Source: Lactobacillus helsingborgensis (GTDB lineage: Bacteria; Bacillota; Bacilli; Lactobacillales; Lactobacillaceae). From it: DNA of 64,000 nucleotides. Position numbers and translations under genes: made by a program. Positions 20,495 through 32,152 of the stretch are shown in pieces. Position 1 is the first letter of the stretch. Every line of letters starts with the position of its first letter. Below the pieces are notes generated by a model, which was given only the letters and a program-made list of their open reading frames with translations, searched no databases and had not been told where the DNA came from. The DNA lies in contig NZ_KQ034047.1 of NCBI RefSeq assembly GCF_000970855.1, positions 92,095-156,094 on the forward strand, in the 5' to 3' direction.

Positions 20495-23400
20495 TTATTG
20501 AGAAATCTTGTTATCATCATCGGATTGATCTACAGGAGCATTAGTTTCTTCTGGCTCTGCTTCTTCATCCTCAGAATTTGCGGTTTCTTCGGCTAACTTC
20601 TTCTTTTGTTGTTCTTCAGCCATCTTGGATAAGGTATCAATATTCAAATGTTCATTTGAATCATCATCCATATCACGAAGTTCAATTTCCTTATGATTCA
20701 TGTCAAGAACACGAATATCTAAACCAAGAGATTGCAGTTCCTTAACAAGAACGCGGAATGATTCCGGAACACCCGGTTTTGGAATTCTTTCACCCTTAAC
20801 AATTGCTTCATAAGCTTTAACACGACCAACAACATCATCTGACTTGTAAGTCAATATTTCTTGTAAAGTATATGCTGCACCGTAAGCTTCAAGAGCCCAA
20901 ACTTCCATTTCACCGAAACGCTGACCACCAAACTGTGCTTTACCACCAAGAGGTTGTTGCGTTACTAAAGAGTAAGGCCCAATTGAACGTGCGTGAATCT
21001 TATCATCAACCATGTGAGTCAATTTCAGATAATGCATGATACCAACTGAAACACGGTTATGGAATGGTTCACCTGTGCGGCCATCGTAAAGAACGGTTTT
21101 ACCATCTTTATCAATACCAGCTTTATGAACTGTGTCCCAAACATCATCTTCATTGGCACCATCAAATACTGGTGTTGCCACATGAATACCTAAATTAGCT
21201 GCGGCACGACCTAAGTGTAGTTCCAAAAGCTGTCCAATATTCATACGTGAAGGGACACCCATTGGGTTTAAACAAATATCTACTGGTGTACCATCTGGTA
21301 AGTATGGCATATCTTCTTCAGGAACAACTGCAGCAACAGTACCCTTGTTACCGTGACGACCGGACATCTTATCTCCGACTTGAATCTTTCTCTTTTGTGC
21401 GATATAAACGCGGACTAAGGTATTAACTCCAGGAGAAAGTTCATCGCCATTTTCACGTGTATAAACTTTGACATCGCGGACAATTCCGCCACCGCCATGA
21501 GGAACACGTAATGAAGTATCACGTACTTCACGCGCCTTTTCACCAAAAATAGCGTGGAGAAGTCTTTCTTCAGCTGATAATTCAGTAACTCCTTTAGGTG
21601 TTACTTTACCAACCAAAATATCTCCGTCATGAACTTCGGCACCAACACGAACGATACCTTGACCATCAAGATCTTTTAGAGCATCTTCACCCACATTAGG
21701 TAGTTCACGAGTAATTTCTTCCGGGCCAAGCTTAGTATCACGAGCTTCAGATTCATAGTCTTCAATACTGATTGAAGTATAGACATCATCCTTAACCAGA
21801 CGTTCAGAAAGCATGATAGCATCTTCATAGTTATACATGTTCCAAGTCATAAAGGCGATTACAGGGTTTTGACCTAAAGCTAGTTCGCCGTGATCCATTG
21901 TCGGACCATTAGCGATGACCTCGCCCTTTTCAACCTGATCACCCAGCTTAACGTTTGGCGTTTGGTTATATGATTTAGAGTTATTTGAGCGACGATACTT
22001 TTCAAGGACATATTTATCCAAGGTACTGTCAGCACGTCTTACTCTAATTGTATTGGCATCAACATATTCAACTTTACCAGCTGCTTTAGCTAAAACTGCG
22101 GCACCTGAATCATGAGCTGCGCGGTATTCCATTCCCGTACCTACAAGGCAGCTATGCGGATTAATTAAAGGTGCAGCTTGTCTTTGCTGGTTAGCACCCA
22201 TCAAAGCACGGTTAGAGTCATCGTTTTCCAAAAATGGAATACATGCTGAAGCAACAGAAACAACCTGCTTAGGAATAACGTCCATGTAATCAATTTTATC
22301 TGGACTAACTTCGACGTTATCTTCCTTGTGTCTTGCTAAAACCAGATCATCCTTAAATGAACCATCTGGATTAAGAGGAGTATTGGCACCCGCAATAATA
22401 TAATTATCCTCAACATCAGCAGTCAGGTAATCAATTTTGTCAGTAACCTTATGAGTAGTCCAAGAAACGCGACGATAAGGGGTTTCAATAAAACCGTACT
22501 TATTGATAATCGCATAAGTAGCCAAGGAGTTAATTAAACCAATGTTAGGACCTTCAGGAGTTTCAATCGGGCACAAACGGCCGTATTGAGTATAGTGAAC
22601 GTCACGCACTTCATAACCGGCACGGTCACGAGTTAAACCACCAGGCCCCAAAGCTGACATACGACGCTTGTGAGTTAGCTCGCCCAACGGGTTATGTTGA
22701 TCCATAAACTGTGACAATTGTGATGAACCAAAGAATTCTTTGATGCTGGCGACAATTGGTCTGATATTAATTAATTGCTGCGGTGTCACAGTTGAAGGGT
22801 CTTGAATTGACATTCTTTCCCTTACAACACGCTCCATGCGCGCCAAACCAATTCTAAATTGATTTTGCAATAATTCCCCAACACGACGAATGCGGCGATT
22901 ACCCAAGTGATCAATATCATCAGTATTACCAATTTCATCTTGCAATAAGAAGAAATAGTTAATTGATGCTAAAACATCAGCAGGTGTCAGATACTTAACT
23001 TTCTTGTCAATGTGACCGTTAGAAATCATCTTGACAACACGCTCTGGGTTAACTTTTGAGTAAACCTTAATTTCCTGCACATTAATAGGATCAGGTAAAA
23101 CGCCCTCTTTAGATGGCTGATAGGTCACCATCTTAAAGTCATCACGATCAAGGTATTTTTCTAAAGAGTCCATTACTTCGTGGGTAACAACAGTACCCTT
23201 TTTAGCAATAATCTCGCCTGTATCCGGATCTGCTAAAGTTTCTGCTAAAGTCTGACCATATAAGCGGCTCTTTAATGATAATTTCTTGTTAACTTTATAA
23301 CGACCAACCGGCGCTAAATCATAGCGACGTGGGTCAAAGAAACGTGCATAAAGAAGTGAACGTGAAGAATCGGTCGTTTTTGGCTCACCGGGACGTAAAC

Positions 23401-24133
23401 GTTCATAAATATCCTTTAATGCTTCAGCCACACGGGAATCAGCCGGATTCTTATGGACGTCTTTATCCAAAGTAAATTGCAATGTATCACTTTGACCAAA
23501 AACATCTAAAATTTCATCATCTGAGCCGATACCAAGAGCTCTGACTAAAACAGTCAGAGGAAGCTTACGGGTGCGGTCAACACGCACATAAGATACATTT
23601 TTAGCATCAGTTTCATATTCAAGCCAAGCACCACGGTTAGGAATTACCGTAGTACCAAAAATTTGGCGACCATTCTTGTCATAATCACCCGAATAATAAA
23701 CACTAGGTGATCTAACTAACTGAGAAACGATAACTCTTTCGGCACCATTGATAATAAATGAACCAGATTCGGTCATTAACGGTAAATCACCAAAGAAAAC
23801 ATCTTGGGTTTTAATTTCACCGGTTTTTTGATTAGTTAATTTTAAAGTTACGTGCATTGGTGCGGCATAAGTCGCATCGTGATCACGTGCTTCATCGACG
23901 GTATATTTAGGTTTTTGCAGCTTATAACCTAAATATTCGAGGGAAAGCTTACCTGAAAAGTCACTAATTGGCATGATATCGTCAAAGACATCTTTAATAC
24001 CCTCATCCAAAAACCATTGGTATGATTCGGTCTGCACATCTGTCAAGTTAGGCAGGTCCAACACTTCTTTAATGCGGGAAAAACTGCGTCTTGTCCGATG
24101 TTTGCCAAAATTCACTACGTGTCCGTTTAACAA
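20495..24133 (-). CDS. rpoB: RNA polymerase beta subunit, TTG start
   Basis: Beta forms the other half of the active-site cleft and is the rifampicin target. The 1,212-residue product contains the rifampicin-pocket region with [20 protein letters not shown] and [10 protein letters not shown], looking wild type, and later [12 protein letters not shown]. The last 40 residues are a glutamate/aspartate-rich tail. The start TTG (24,131-24,133) has only a GAAAGGG ten bases upstream, but [21 protein letters not shown] matches the usual Lactobacillus N-terminus, which also uses this start. Confidence 0.97.
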   Translation of the reverse strand: MLNGHVVNFGKHRTRRSFSRIKEVLDLPNLTDVQTESYQWFLDEGIKDVFDDIMPISDFSGKLSLEYLGYKLQKPKYTVDEARDHDATYAAPMHVTLKLTNQKTGEIKTQDVFFGDLPLMTESGSFIINGAERVIVSQLVRSPSVYYSGDYDKNGRQIFGTTVIPNRGAWLEYETDAKNVSYVRVDRTRKLPLTVLVRALGIGSDDEILDVFGQSDTLQFTLDKDVHKNPADSRVAEALKDIYERLRPGEPKTTDSSRSLLYARFFDPRRYDLAPVGRYKVNKKLSLKSRLYGQTLAETLADPDTGEIIAKKGTVVTHEVMDSLEKYLDRDDFKMVTYQPSKEGVLPDPINVQEIKVYSKVNPERVVKMISNGHIDKKVKYLTPADVLASINYFFLLQDEIGNTDDIDHLGNRRIRRVGELLQNQFRIGLARMERVVRERMSIQDPSTVTPQQLINIRPIVASIKEFFGSSQLSQFMDQHNPLGELTHKRRMSALGPGGLTRDRAGYEVRDVHYTQYGRLCPIETPEGPNIGLINSLATYAIINKYGFIETPYRRVSWTTHKVTDKIDYLTADVEDNYIIAGANTPLNPDGSFKDDLVLARHKEDNVEVSPDKIDYMDVIPKQVVSVASACIPFLENDDSNRALMGANQQRQAAPLINPHSCLVGTGMEYRAAHDSGAAVLAKAAGKVEYVDANTIRVRRADSTLDKYVLEKYRRSNNSKSYNQTPNVKLGDQVEKGEVIANGPTMDHGELALGQNPVIAFMTWNMYNYEDAIMLSERLVKDDVYTSISIEDYESEARDTKLGPEEITRELPNVGEDALKDLDGQGIVRVGAEVHDGDILVGKVTPKGVTELSAEERLLHAIFGEKAREVRDTSLRVPHGGGGIVRDVKVYTRENGDELSPGVNTLVRVYIAQKRKIQVGDKMSGRHGNKGTVAAVVPEEDMPYLPDGTPVDICLNPMGVPSRMNIGQLLELHLGRAAANLGIHVATPVFDGANEDDVWDTVHKAGIDKDGKTVLYDGRTGEPFHNRVSVGIMHYLKLTHMVDDKIHARSIGPYSLVTQQPLGGKAQFGGQRFGEMEVWALEAYGAAYTLQEILTYKSDDVVGRVKAYEAIVKGERIPKPGVPESFRVLVKELQSLGLDIRVLDMNHKEIELRDMDDDSNEHLNIDTLSKMAEEQQKKKLAEETANSEDEEAEPEETNAPVDQSDDDNKISQ

Positions 24134-24189
24134 GGAGAAAACACCCTTTCTGTCAGAGAAAGCTAATATTACATTTTGATTACAAATTC

Positions 24190-24309
24190 AAAAAGCCGGA
24201 ATTTTATGCATAAAAAAGACAAAAACAACAATCGTCGTTTTTGTCCTTTATTATTTTGCTGGACAATAGATCAGCAAAATCCTGAAAATCAGCTTTTTTA
24301 TCACGCACT
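24190..24309 (-). promoter_or_regulatory. Structured rpoB leader RNA, Lacto-rpoB-like, with terminator-like hairpin
   Basis: The leader contains a long-range stem AAAAAGCUG (24,290-24,298) with CGGCUUUUU (24,190-24,198), enclosing two hairpins. Hairpin A is AUUUUGCUG/CAGCAAAAU (24,252-24,279). Hairpin B pairs GACAAAAAC with GUUUUUGUC plus three inner pairs and is followed by six U (24,212-24,246), like an intrinsic terminator. The loop of A holds UUGUCC, complementary to GGACAA at the base of B, so exclusive pairings are possible. A conserved structured motif called Lacto-rpoB is known upstream of rpoB in lactic acid bacteria; identity with it is inferred from place and shape. Confidence 0.65.
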
Positions 24310-24338
24310 ACTATAGCAAACTATTAGTAGTGTGTCAA
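24310..24338 (-). promoter_or_regulatory. Promoter of rpoB-rpoC
   Basis: Consensus TTGACA (24,333-24,338), 17 bases, TATAGT (24,310-24,315) on the minus strand, starting only about six bases after the clpC stop codon. Predicted start near 24,303. The strength of the match fits a housekeeping polymerase operon. A second, weaker TTGAAT-17-TATTAG lies nearer the gene, at about 24,160-24,190. Confidence 0.85.
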
Positions 24339-24343
24339 TTATT

Positions 24344-26842
24344 TTACTTTGCGCCTACTAAATTATTTTTATCTTCTTTAATTACATCAAATTTCAAATG
24401 ATTGCGACTGCAACCAATCTTTAATGTGTCTCCTGCTTGAAGGTCACCCTTAATAAGCATAGAGGCAATCTCATCTTCGATATCTTTTTGAATTGCACGA
24501 CGCAGTGGACGAGCCCCCATCTCAGGATTGTATCCATCTTTAGCAATCTTATCTAAAGCAGCACGGGAAATCTTTAGCTGTACGCCTTGCTTATGCAAAC
24601 GATTGATTAATCTGCGCGTTAAGAGCGTTACAATCTGACGCAATTGTTTTTGATTGAGCTCATCAAAAATAATTGTCTCATCAATTCTGTTAAGAAATTC
24701 CGGTCTAAAGAATTGTTTTAAAGCCTGCCGTACTCGATCCTGACGCATTTTAACCTGACTGGTATTATCGGCATTAAAACCAACAGCTTGTGTCTCAAAC
24801 AATGAACGTGAGCCTAAGTTGGAAGTCATGATAATAATAGTGTTTTTAAAGTCTACTTTGCGGCCCTTTGAATCTGTTAAGAAACCATCTTCAAGAACTT
24901 GCAGCAATAAGTTAAATACGTCTGGATGGGCTTTTTCAACTTCATCCAATAATACAACTGAGTATGGGTGGCGGCGAACTTGTTCAGTTAATTGACCACC
25001 TTCATCATAGCCAACATATCCTGGTGCCGAGCCAATCAATTTACTATTGGCAATCTGATCCATATATTCAGACATATCAATTCTGATTAAATTGTTTTCC
25101 GAACCAAAGATAGCTGCAGCAATAGCTTTTGCCAATTCAGTTTTACCAACACCCGTTGGGCCCAAGAATAAGAAAGAACCGATTGGTCTATTTTCATCTT
25201 TGATTCCGCTGCGGCTGCGGCGCACTGCCCGGCTAACAGCAGTAACTGCTTTATCTTGACCAATTATGCGTTTATGTAAATCAGTTTCAAGGTTGGCCAG
25301 CTGTTTAGTTTCGTCCCTATTCATTTGTGTAACCGGAACGCCCGTCCAGTTAGAAACTACTTTAGCCACATCTTCAGGCTGAACCACAGCATCCTTGCTA
25401 GTTGCCTGATCAAGTTTAGCAGTTAGCTCATCTTGTCTTCTCTGCAAGCTGTTTTGTCTTTCTTGCAGCTGAGCAGCTTTGGCAAAGTTCTGGTTAACGG
25501 CAGCACGATTTTTCTCACTGATTACTTTTTCAATTTGATCATTTATCTGCAATAACTGATTATTTGAACCTTTACCAGACTTAATCTTAACTGCCGCACT
25601 AGCCTCATCAATCAAGTCAATAGCCTTATCAGGTAAATACCTATCTGAAATGTAGCGACTAGAAAGATCAACTGCATTTTCCAAAGCTGAAGTTGAAATT
25701 TTTACATGATGGAACTTTTCATATTTAGGCTTTAATCCGTTTAAGATTGCCAAAGTTTCACTTCTAGAAGGTTCATTTAACCTGACAATTTGGAAACGAC
25801 GTGCCAAAGCCTGATCTTTTTCAACATATTTTTGATATTCATCAAAAGTGGTAGCACCAATCATTTGAATATCACCTCGAGCTAGGGATGGTTTCAAAAT
25901 GTTGGCTGCATCAATTGAGCCTTCAGCTCCACCTGCACCAATAAGGGTATGCATTTCATCTACAAATAGTATGATATTGCCGTTGACGGTAATTTCCTTA
26001 ATGATTTTCTTCATTCGATCTTCAAATTCACCGCGGTATTTGGTGCCGGCAACCAGACCACCTAAATCAAGTGAAATAACCTGTTTTTTGAGCAAATCAT
26101 GTGGCACTTTTTTAGCGACAATGGCAGTCGCAATAGCTTCTGCCACTGCTGTCTTACCAACTCCCGGTTCGCCAATTAAAACTGGGTTATTTTTGTTACG
26201 CCGAGATAGAATTTCGATTACACGGGCAACTTCGCGATCGCGGCCAATAACCGGATCAATTTCACCGTTTTCAGCACGTTCATTCAAGTTAACCGATACT
26301 TGATCAAGAGTGGGCGTGCTTGAGTTTCTGTTCGTGCTTTCTTCAGAACCATTAAAGCTTGACCAACTATTATCGTCTTGCTCGTTTTCATCCATATCTT
26401 GCTCATTTTCACCTAAACTATGAAGAATATCATTACGTAAACCATCAAGATCGATATTTAAGTTACGCAAAATAACTGATGCCAGAATTTGTTCATTTAA
26501 AACCAAACCCAATAGAATATGGCAAGTTTTAATTTTAGAAGAGCCTTCACGTTCTGCCAAAGTGCCAGCATACGCTAAAACCATACTTAAACGAGGAGAC
26601 ATTTGCATAAAACTGGTTTTGCCAGCTGAGCCGTATCCCGTATAACGTTCAATTTCCTCACGAATTGCCTTCGGTGTTGCACCCCAAGCCCGCAAATTTT
26701 TGCCAGCTTCACCATCAGATTCAATTACCATCGCGAGCAGTACATGTTCAGTACCAATCAAACGATGATGAAAATTCTGTGCTTGCTCTCGTGCAATTTC
26801 TAATACTTGGTTTGCACTAGTCGTATAAGATTTTTTCATCAT
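24344..26842 (-). CDS. clpC: ATP-dependent Clp protease ATPase subunit ClpC
   Basis: AAA+ unfoldase that feeds substrates to ClpP, often with MecA-type adaptors. The 832-residue product has an N-terminal Clp_N double repeat (residues about 5-145), AAA module 1 with [15 protein letters not shown], a UVR-type coiled segment near 425-460, and AAA module 2 with [15 protein letters not shown] and [16 protein letters not shown]. That domain set identifies ClpC rather than ClpE (no N-terminal zinc finger) or ClpB (no long middle domain). Two ATG codons are adjacent; the first follows AGGTGG. I see no clear CtsR or CIRCE operator upstream. Confidence 0.93.
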   Translation of the reverse strand: MMKKSYTTSANQVLEIAREQAQNFHHRLIGTEHVLLAMVIESDGEAGKNLRAWGATPKAIREEIERYTGYGSAGKTSFMQMSPRLSMVLAYAGTLAEREGSSKIKTCHILLGLVLNEQILASVILRNLNIDLDGLRNDILHSLGENEQDMDENEQDDNSWSSFNGSEESTNRNSSTPTLDQVSVNLNERAENGEIDPVIGRDREVARVIEILSRRNKNNPVLIGEPGVGKTAVAEAIATAIVAKKVPHDLLKKQVISLDLGGLVAGTKYRGEFEDRMKKIIKEITVNGNIILFVDEMHTLIGAGGAEGSIDAANILKPSLARGDIQMIGATTFDEYQKYVEKDQALARRFQIVRLNEPSRSETLAILNGLKPKYEKFHHVKISTSALENAVDLSSRYISDRYLPDKAIDLIDEASAAVKIKSGKGSNNQLLQINDQIEKVISEKNRAAVNQNFAKAAQLQERQNSLQRRQDELTAKLDQATSKDAVVQPEDVAKVVSNWTGVPVTQMNRDETKQLANLETDLHKRIIGQDKAVTAVSRAVRRSRSGIKDENRPIGSFLFLGPTGVGKTELAKAIAAAIFGSENNLIRIDMSEYMDQIANSKLIGSAPGYVGYDEGGQLTEQVRRHPYSVVLLDEVEKAHPDVFNLLLQVLEDGFLTDSKGRKVDFKNTIIIMTSNLGSRSLFETQAVGFNADNTSQVKMRQDRVRQALKQFFRPEFLNRIDETIIFDELNQKQLRQIVTLLTRRLINRLHKQGVQLKISRAALDKIAKDGYNPEMGARPLRRAIQKDIEDEIASMLIKGDLQAGDTLKIGCSRNHLKFDVIKEDKNNLVGAK

Positions 26843-26871
26843 AGCACCACCTTTAAAAATGACGTGTATAC

Positions 26872-26899
26872 ACTATAAACCTTTTTGAGAATTTGTAAA
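26872..26899 (-). promoter_or_regulatory. Promoter of clpC
   Basis: TTTACA (26,894-26,899), 16 bases, TATAGT (26,872-26,877) on the minus strand, 30 bases upstream of the clpC start. Another TATAAT lies further upstream near 26,955-26,960 with a poor -35, so a second promoter is possible. Confidence 0.55.
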
Positions 26900-27032
26900 A
26901 TATTCTGTTTGAGGCCAAATGTAAGTGTCATGTCAAAAAACTTTGCAATCATTATATCAAAGACAAGCGCTTCTTGCGAATTAACATTCTTCTTTATTTA
27001 GTATGCTCCTAAAATGAACCACGGTAACTTGA

Positions 27033-27221
27033 CTATTTGGTTTTAAAATGGGAGATGATTTTACCAACTAATAATGCAAAAAGTACATAAGCAATCATTC
27101 TAATTAAATCCTGGATGACTCTATTGGGAAAAACAATTTTTTGATCAATAAATAGACTATAACAGAATCCGAAAATAAAAAACGAAATGCCATAGATCAG
27201 GCTTTGTTCAATGCGGCTCAT
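27033..27221 (-). CDS. Small two-helix membrane protein of unknown function
   Basis: A 62-residue protein starting MSRIEQSLIYGISFF. Two hydrophobic stretches (about residues 6-25 and 39-57) are joined by a short loop containing DQKIVFPNRVIQD, and the C-terminus is basic (KIISHFKTK), suggesting two membrane helices with the basic end inside. The ATG at 27,221 lies 11 bases after AGGAG; an in-frame codon 11 residues upstream precedes this site and is rejected. I do not recognise the family. It lies between clpC and the tRNA genes on the same strand. Confidence 0.6.
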   Translation of the reverse strand: MSRIEQSLIYGISFFIFGFCYSLFIDQKIVFPNRVIQDLIRMIAYVLFALLVGKIISHFKTK

Positions 27222-27401
27222 AGTTAAAAATTCTCCTAAAAAATATATCACCAAATTTTAATAATTTATTTTTATTAGTATATTATTTTCAGTTTTAAAA
27301 CTCAATTAGCTTTTTTAGTCCTTAAAGCCGGCTTTTCTTTCATGACAACGATTGTTAATTAAAATATCTAAGAAATATTTGTTATTGCCTTGGTAAAGTA
27401 T

Positions 27402-27446
27402 AAAAAAATCTCATACTTGCAAATTTAAAATTATAAGCATGAGATA
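27402..27446 (-). terminator. Terminator after tRNA-Pro
   Basis: On the minus strand ATCTCATGCTT pairs with AAGTATGAGAT with one wobble, over a long AT-rich loop, and is followed by seven T residues. It lies eight bases after the tRNA-Pro end. Confidence 0.8.
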
Positions 27447-27453
27447 GCGATGA

Positions 27454-27527
<74 letters not shown>

Positions 27528-27538
27528 TTTATTAAAAA

Positions 27539-27566
27539 AACTCACCAAAAGCGGTGAGTCTTTTTC
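27539..27566 (-). terminator. Terminator after tRNA-Gly
   Basis: ACTCACC (27,540-27,546) pairs with GGTGAGT (27,553-27,559) over a six-base loop, with a run of seven T residues on the minus strand and five on the plus strand. It separates tRNA-Gly from tRNA-Pro, so tRNA-Pro probably depends on read-through or its own start. Confidence 0.8.
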
Positions 27567-27571
27567 TTGAG

Positions 27572-27643
27572 AGCGGAAGACGGGATTCGAACCCGCGACC
27601 CCCACCATGGCAAGGTGATGTTCTACCACTGAACTACTTCCGC
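27572..27643 (-). tRNA. tRNA-Gly (anticodon GCC)
   Basis: Acceptor GCGGAAG/CTTCCGC, D arm with TTCAGTGGTAGAA, anticodon stem CACC/GGTG with loop TTGCCAT, T arm GCGGGTTCGAATCCCGT, discriminator U. The 3' CCA is not encoded. Reads GGC and GGU codons. Confidence 0.95.
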
Positions 27644-27655
27644 AAGACAAATATT

Positions 27656-27683
27656 ATTATAGCAAACCAATTTCAATTTGCAA
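27656..27683 (-). promoter_or_regulatory. Promoter of tRNA-Gly
   Basis: TTGCAA (27,678-27,683), 16 bases, TATAAT (27,656-27,661) on the minus strand, 12 bases before the mature tRNA-Gly 5' end. Confidence 0.7.
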
Positions 27684-27866
27684 CCTTTTTTACCAAAATA
27701 AATCGCTGAAATTAGCATTCTAAAGGGAAAGCTTGCCAGCTTAGAGTTTATACACGTAACTTTTTTAAATTTCGCGCTTTTTAGCTGCAATTTTTCTTTA
27801 CAAAGAACACTTGTCAGTATTAGATTATAAAAAAATAATTGATGAAGAAAGTCATAAGGAAACAAA

Positions 27867-28687
27867 ATGCAAGAAGAATTGGAAAAAATGGTTCAGTTAG
27901 AGTCCAGTAAACTAAGTTTTACGGATAATCAAATTGACTTCATGTTACAAAATATTGGCAATTTGGATCCTTACTTGCGGGATGACGTTGTTTATACTCT
28001 TTTTGCCCGGGGTTTTACTGCGGATTCATTTATACCTGAGCAAAAAGAAAAAATTGTGACAACTTTTATTAGTTCAAGAAATTTATTTAAAGGTATCGAG
28101 CAACCACAAAATGAACTAATCTTTTTTAGAACGTTTAGCGCATTACTTGCTTCCCTCATTCTTGATGACGATCAAAAACAGCCATTTTTAAATATGACTA
28201 ACCGCAAAACCATTTTTAACTGGGGAATTGCCTATTTAAAAAAAAAAAAGACTTTCGCGGTTTTGTTAGTCAAAAGGGTTGGGCTCATAGTATTGCACAC
28301 GGTAGCGATTTGTTGAGATCAGTTTTAAGTCATCCCTTTTTTGAAGTAGACAATATCGCTAAGATATTTGCCATAATACCGTTAGTTTTTCAAAATATGC
28401 AAAAGCCATTTGTTGACGACGAGGAGCAACGTTTGGCATTTGCTTTTTTTCAAGGTGTTTATTTTGGCAAAATATCAGCTAGTGACTTTAATTCTTTGAT
28501 AAATTGCTTTAACAAGCAAATTTATGACCAGCTTACCCAAAACAATCGTATTATTTGGTATCGGTTAAGTTCCTGGTTTAAGTTGCTGCAAAACTGGTAT
28601 TTTTATTTTTCTGGTAATAAGCCTATTCAAGATAAGTTGCTTGAAAAAATCGTTGACTATAACAAATACATGGGATTTTCAATTTAA
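27867..28687 (+). pseudogene. DUF2785-like protein, frameshifted at an A12 run
   Basis: Two frames form one gene. The first starts at ATG 27,867 (AAGGA before it) and reads MQEELEKMVQLESSKLSF up to a run of twelve A at 28,238-28,249, then goes out of frame and stops at 28,316. In the other frame the sequence continues directly as DFRGFVSQKGWAHSIAHGSDLL and runs to FSI at 28,687. The GW-AHSIAHGSD segment fits, from memory, the DUF2785 family of unknown function. One extra A, or loss of two, restores a protein of about 273 residues. Downstream codons look undamaged, so the change is recent, a slippage site, or a sequencing error. Confidence 0.8.
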
Positions 28688-28688
28688 A

Positions 28689-28719
28689 CAAAAATAAGAC
28701 CAAATTAATGGTCTTATTT

Positions 28720-28722
<3 letters not shown>
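28689..28722. terminator. Bidirectional terminator between DUF2785 gene and lysS
   Basis: AAATAAGACCA (28,692-28,702) pairs with TGGTCTTATTT (28,709-28,719) over a six-base loop, flanked by A on the left and T on the right. It serves the convergent genes on both sides and overlaps the lysS stop codon. Confidence 0.85.
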
Positions 28723-30261
<1,539 letters not shown>

Positions 30262-30278
30262 TTACAATTCCTCCATTA

Positions 30279-31298
30279 TTAATTAGTTTCACTTCTAGCA
30301 GCTCTTTGTTTTTGCCGCTTTTCATAATCGTCAACGAAGTTATCGAGCAAATCATAAACTTCTTGTGCCGTCCAAACCTCATTTATTTTAGCACGAGTAC
30401 GAGCCGAACGGGGAACTCCCTTTAAATAGTAAGCAGCTTGTTGCCTAAACTCGGGAACAGCAATTTTTTCCCCTTTTAAGTCAACTAAACCTTTAAGTTG
30501 ATGCTTAGCTGTGCCAACTTTCTCTCGTACTGTTTGCGGTTTTAGTCTTTCACCAGTTTCTAAGTAGTGTACCATATCTTTGATAATCCAAGGATTACCT
30601 AATGCTGCACGCCCTACCATCACAGCGGTAGAGCCAATTTCAGCTAGAGCTTTTTTGGCTAATTCTGGTGTCGTAATATCACCGTTTGCCACAAATGGAA
30701 TATCAAGAACTTGAGCAACATCATGAAGTGTTTCCCAATCGGCTTCTCCCATATACATCTGCTTACGCGTTCTACCATGCATTGCAATCATGCTGGCACC
30801 AGCTTCTTGGGCCGCCAAAGCGTTTTCCACCGCAAAAATATGTTTACGATCCCATCCAATACGCATTTTAACAGAAACAGGTTTTTCAACATTTTGGACA
30901 ACTTTATGTACCATCTGGTAAATTTTATTAGAATCCAAAAGCCATTTAGAACCCGCATCTGTTTTAGTAACCTTAGGAACAGGACAACCCATATTAATAT
31001 CAATTATATCGGCTGCGGTATGCTGATCGATATATTGCGCTGCTTCAAGCAAAGTTTCTTCAGTACCACCAAAAATCTGAATACTCATCGGGTGCTCACG
31101 CGGATCCACCTTCATCATAGACATGGTTTTTTTATTACGATAAATGATACCGTGATCTGAAATCATTTCACATACGACTAGACCAGCACCAAATTCCTTA
31201 CAAATCATTCTAAACGCAGAATTTGATACACCAGCCATTGGCGCCACAACAACTCGATTAGCAATCGTTAAATCGCGAATTTTCCAGCTATTATCCAC
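30279..31298 (-). CDS. dusB: tRNA-dihydrouridine synthase, DusB-type, GTG start
   Basis: FMN enzyme that reduces uridines in the tRNA D-loop using NADPH. The 339-residue TIM-barrel protein contains VVVAPMAGVSNSAFR, the catalytic C105 in DINMGCPVPKV, KMRIGWD and the phosphate-binding AVMVGRAALGNPWI. It starts on GTG (31,296-31,298) after AGGGTGAT. Placement directly upstream of lysS is common in Lactobacillales. Confidence 0.95.
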   Translation of the reverse strand: MDNSWKIRDLTIANRVVVAPMAGVSNSAFRMICKEFGAGLVVCEMISDHGIIYRNKKTMSMMKVDPREHPMSIQIFGGTEETLLEAAQYIDQHTAADIIDINMGCPVPKVTKTDAGSKWLLDSNKIYQMVHKVVQNVEKPVSVKMRIGWDRKHIFAVENALAAQEAGASMIAMHGRTRKQMYMGEADWETLHDVAQVLDIPFVANGDITTPELAKKALAEIGSTAVMVGRAALGNPWIIKDMVHYLETGERLKPQTVREKVGTAKHQLKGLVDLKGEKIAVPEFRQQAAYYLKGVPRSARTRAKINEVWTAQEVYDLLDNFVDDYEKRQKQRAARSETN

Positions 31299-31331
31299 TT
31301 AATCACCCTTTCAAACACCCTAATATCTTAA

Positions 31332-31369
31332 CAAAAAGGATCATTTATGCAAAATCAACAGTCCTTTTC
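31332..31369 (-). terminator. Terminator after the histidine phosphatase gene
   Basis: On the minus strand AAAAGGA pairs with TCCTTTT over a long loop and runs into T residues, about 27 bases after the phosphatase stop. The dusB start follows 34 bases later. Confidence 0.6.
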
Positions 31370-31394
31370 ATAATAAAAAGGTAAGGCTATTTGA

Positions 31395-32036
31395 TTAAGC
31401 AGTTCCATGTTTATCCTCAATAAAAAATTTCCCAGGCGCAATCCTGTTATAATACCGCAAAAATACTTTTTTAGTCTGATCGTCTACAGTTAAATTAATG
31501 ACAGCTGCATTTTGAATCAAACTGATCTCCGTCATACTGGGAATTCCTAGTAAAGTTTGCACTAAAGTCCGGGATGCAATACCGTGGCAAACCAATAAAA
31601 CTGATTCATGTTCATGATTATTAACCAATTCATGCCAGAAATCCATTAAACGATCTGCCAGGTGCTGATAACTTTCACCAGTACAATAATCGACATAATT
31701 TTCTTTAAAATACCCTAGTTCATCGAATGCTTGGGGATATTTTTCTTGTATTTCTTCAATACTTTGACCGTCCCAATTACCAAAATATATTTCCTTTAGA
31801 CGCTCATCGACATTAACCTCAAGCTTACCCTGAGCTAAAATTTCTGCAGTCTGACGAGCCCTAGTCAGTGGACTGGCATAGATATAATCAATCTTGTTAA
31901 TATCAAAACTATCTCTTAATGTTTCAACTTGTTGTTTTCCTAATTTATTTAAAGGCAAATCAGTGCCAGAACCATTAATAGCTGCCACTTTATTAGTATC
32001 TGTTTGACCATGACGCACAATAAATACATTTAGCAT
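31395..32036 (-). CDS. Histidine phosphatase (phosphoglycerate mutase-like)
   Basis: A 213-residue member of the branch 1 histidine phosphatase superfamily. The catalytic RHG (R8-H9-G10) lies in MLNVFIVRHGQTDTN, followed by ASPLTRARQTAE, the Glu in EIYFGNWDG, and the second catalytic His in LLVCHGIASR. Substrate is unknown; close relatives act on sugar phosphates, phosphoglycerate or alpha-ribazole phosphate, and the length favours a phosphatase over a glycolytic mutase. The ATG at 32,036 follows AAGGAG by seven bases; an in-frame start 12 codons upstream is rejected. Confidence 0.85.
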   Translation of the reverse strand: MLNVFIVRHGQTDTNKVAAINGSGTDLPLNKLGKQQVETLRDSFDINKIDYIYASPLTRARQTAEILAQGKLEVNVDERLKEIYFGNWDGQSIEEIQEKYPQAFDELGYFKENYVDYCTGESYQHLADRLMDFWHELVNNHEHESVLLVCHGIASRTLVQTLLGIPSMTEISLIQNAAVINLTVDDQTKKVFLRYYNRIAPGKFFIEDKHGTA

Positions 32037-32070
32037 TAATATTCTCCTTAAATCTTTATCCAACTTCTTC

Positions 32071-32076
32071 ATTATA
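32071..32076 (-). promoter_or_regulatory. Extended -10 promoter of the histidine phosphatase gene
   Basis: On the minus strand TGCTATAAT, an extended -10 element, lies 35 bases before the phosphatase ATG. No good -35 is visible, typical of extended -10 promoters. Confidence 0.5.
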
Positions 32077-32123
32077 GCAAAGTTGGTATGGACATATCGG
32101 CTAATTCCTAAGAAAAGCTAATA

Positions 32124-32151
32124 AAAATGAGTAATATAGGGCAGGCTCATT
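32124..32151 (-). terminator. Terminator after the ABC exporter gene
   Basis: On the minus strand AATGAG pairs with CTCATT over a 14-base loop and is followed by TTTTATT, starting three bases after the exporter stop. The stem is short. Confidence 0.5.
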
Positions 32152-32152
32152 A

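Noticed and set aside
26843..27030. CtsR or CIRCE operator upstream of clpC
   Set aside because: TTTGACA and TTTGGCC fragments occur but not in the tandem spacing of a CtsR box, and there is no TTAGCACTC inverted repeat.
27033..27254. 73-residue version of the small membrane protein
   Set aside because: The first 11 codons include the AGGAG site used by the ATG at 27,221.
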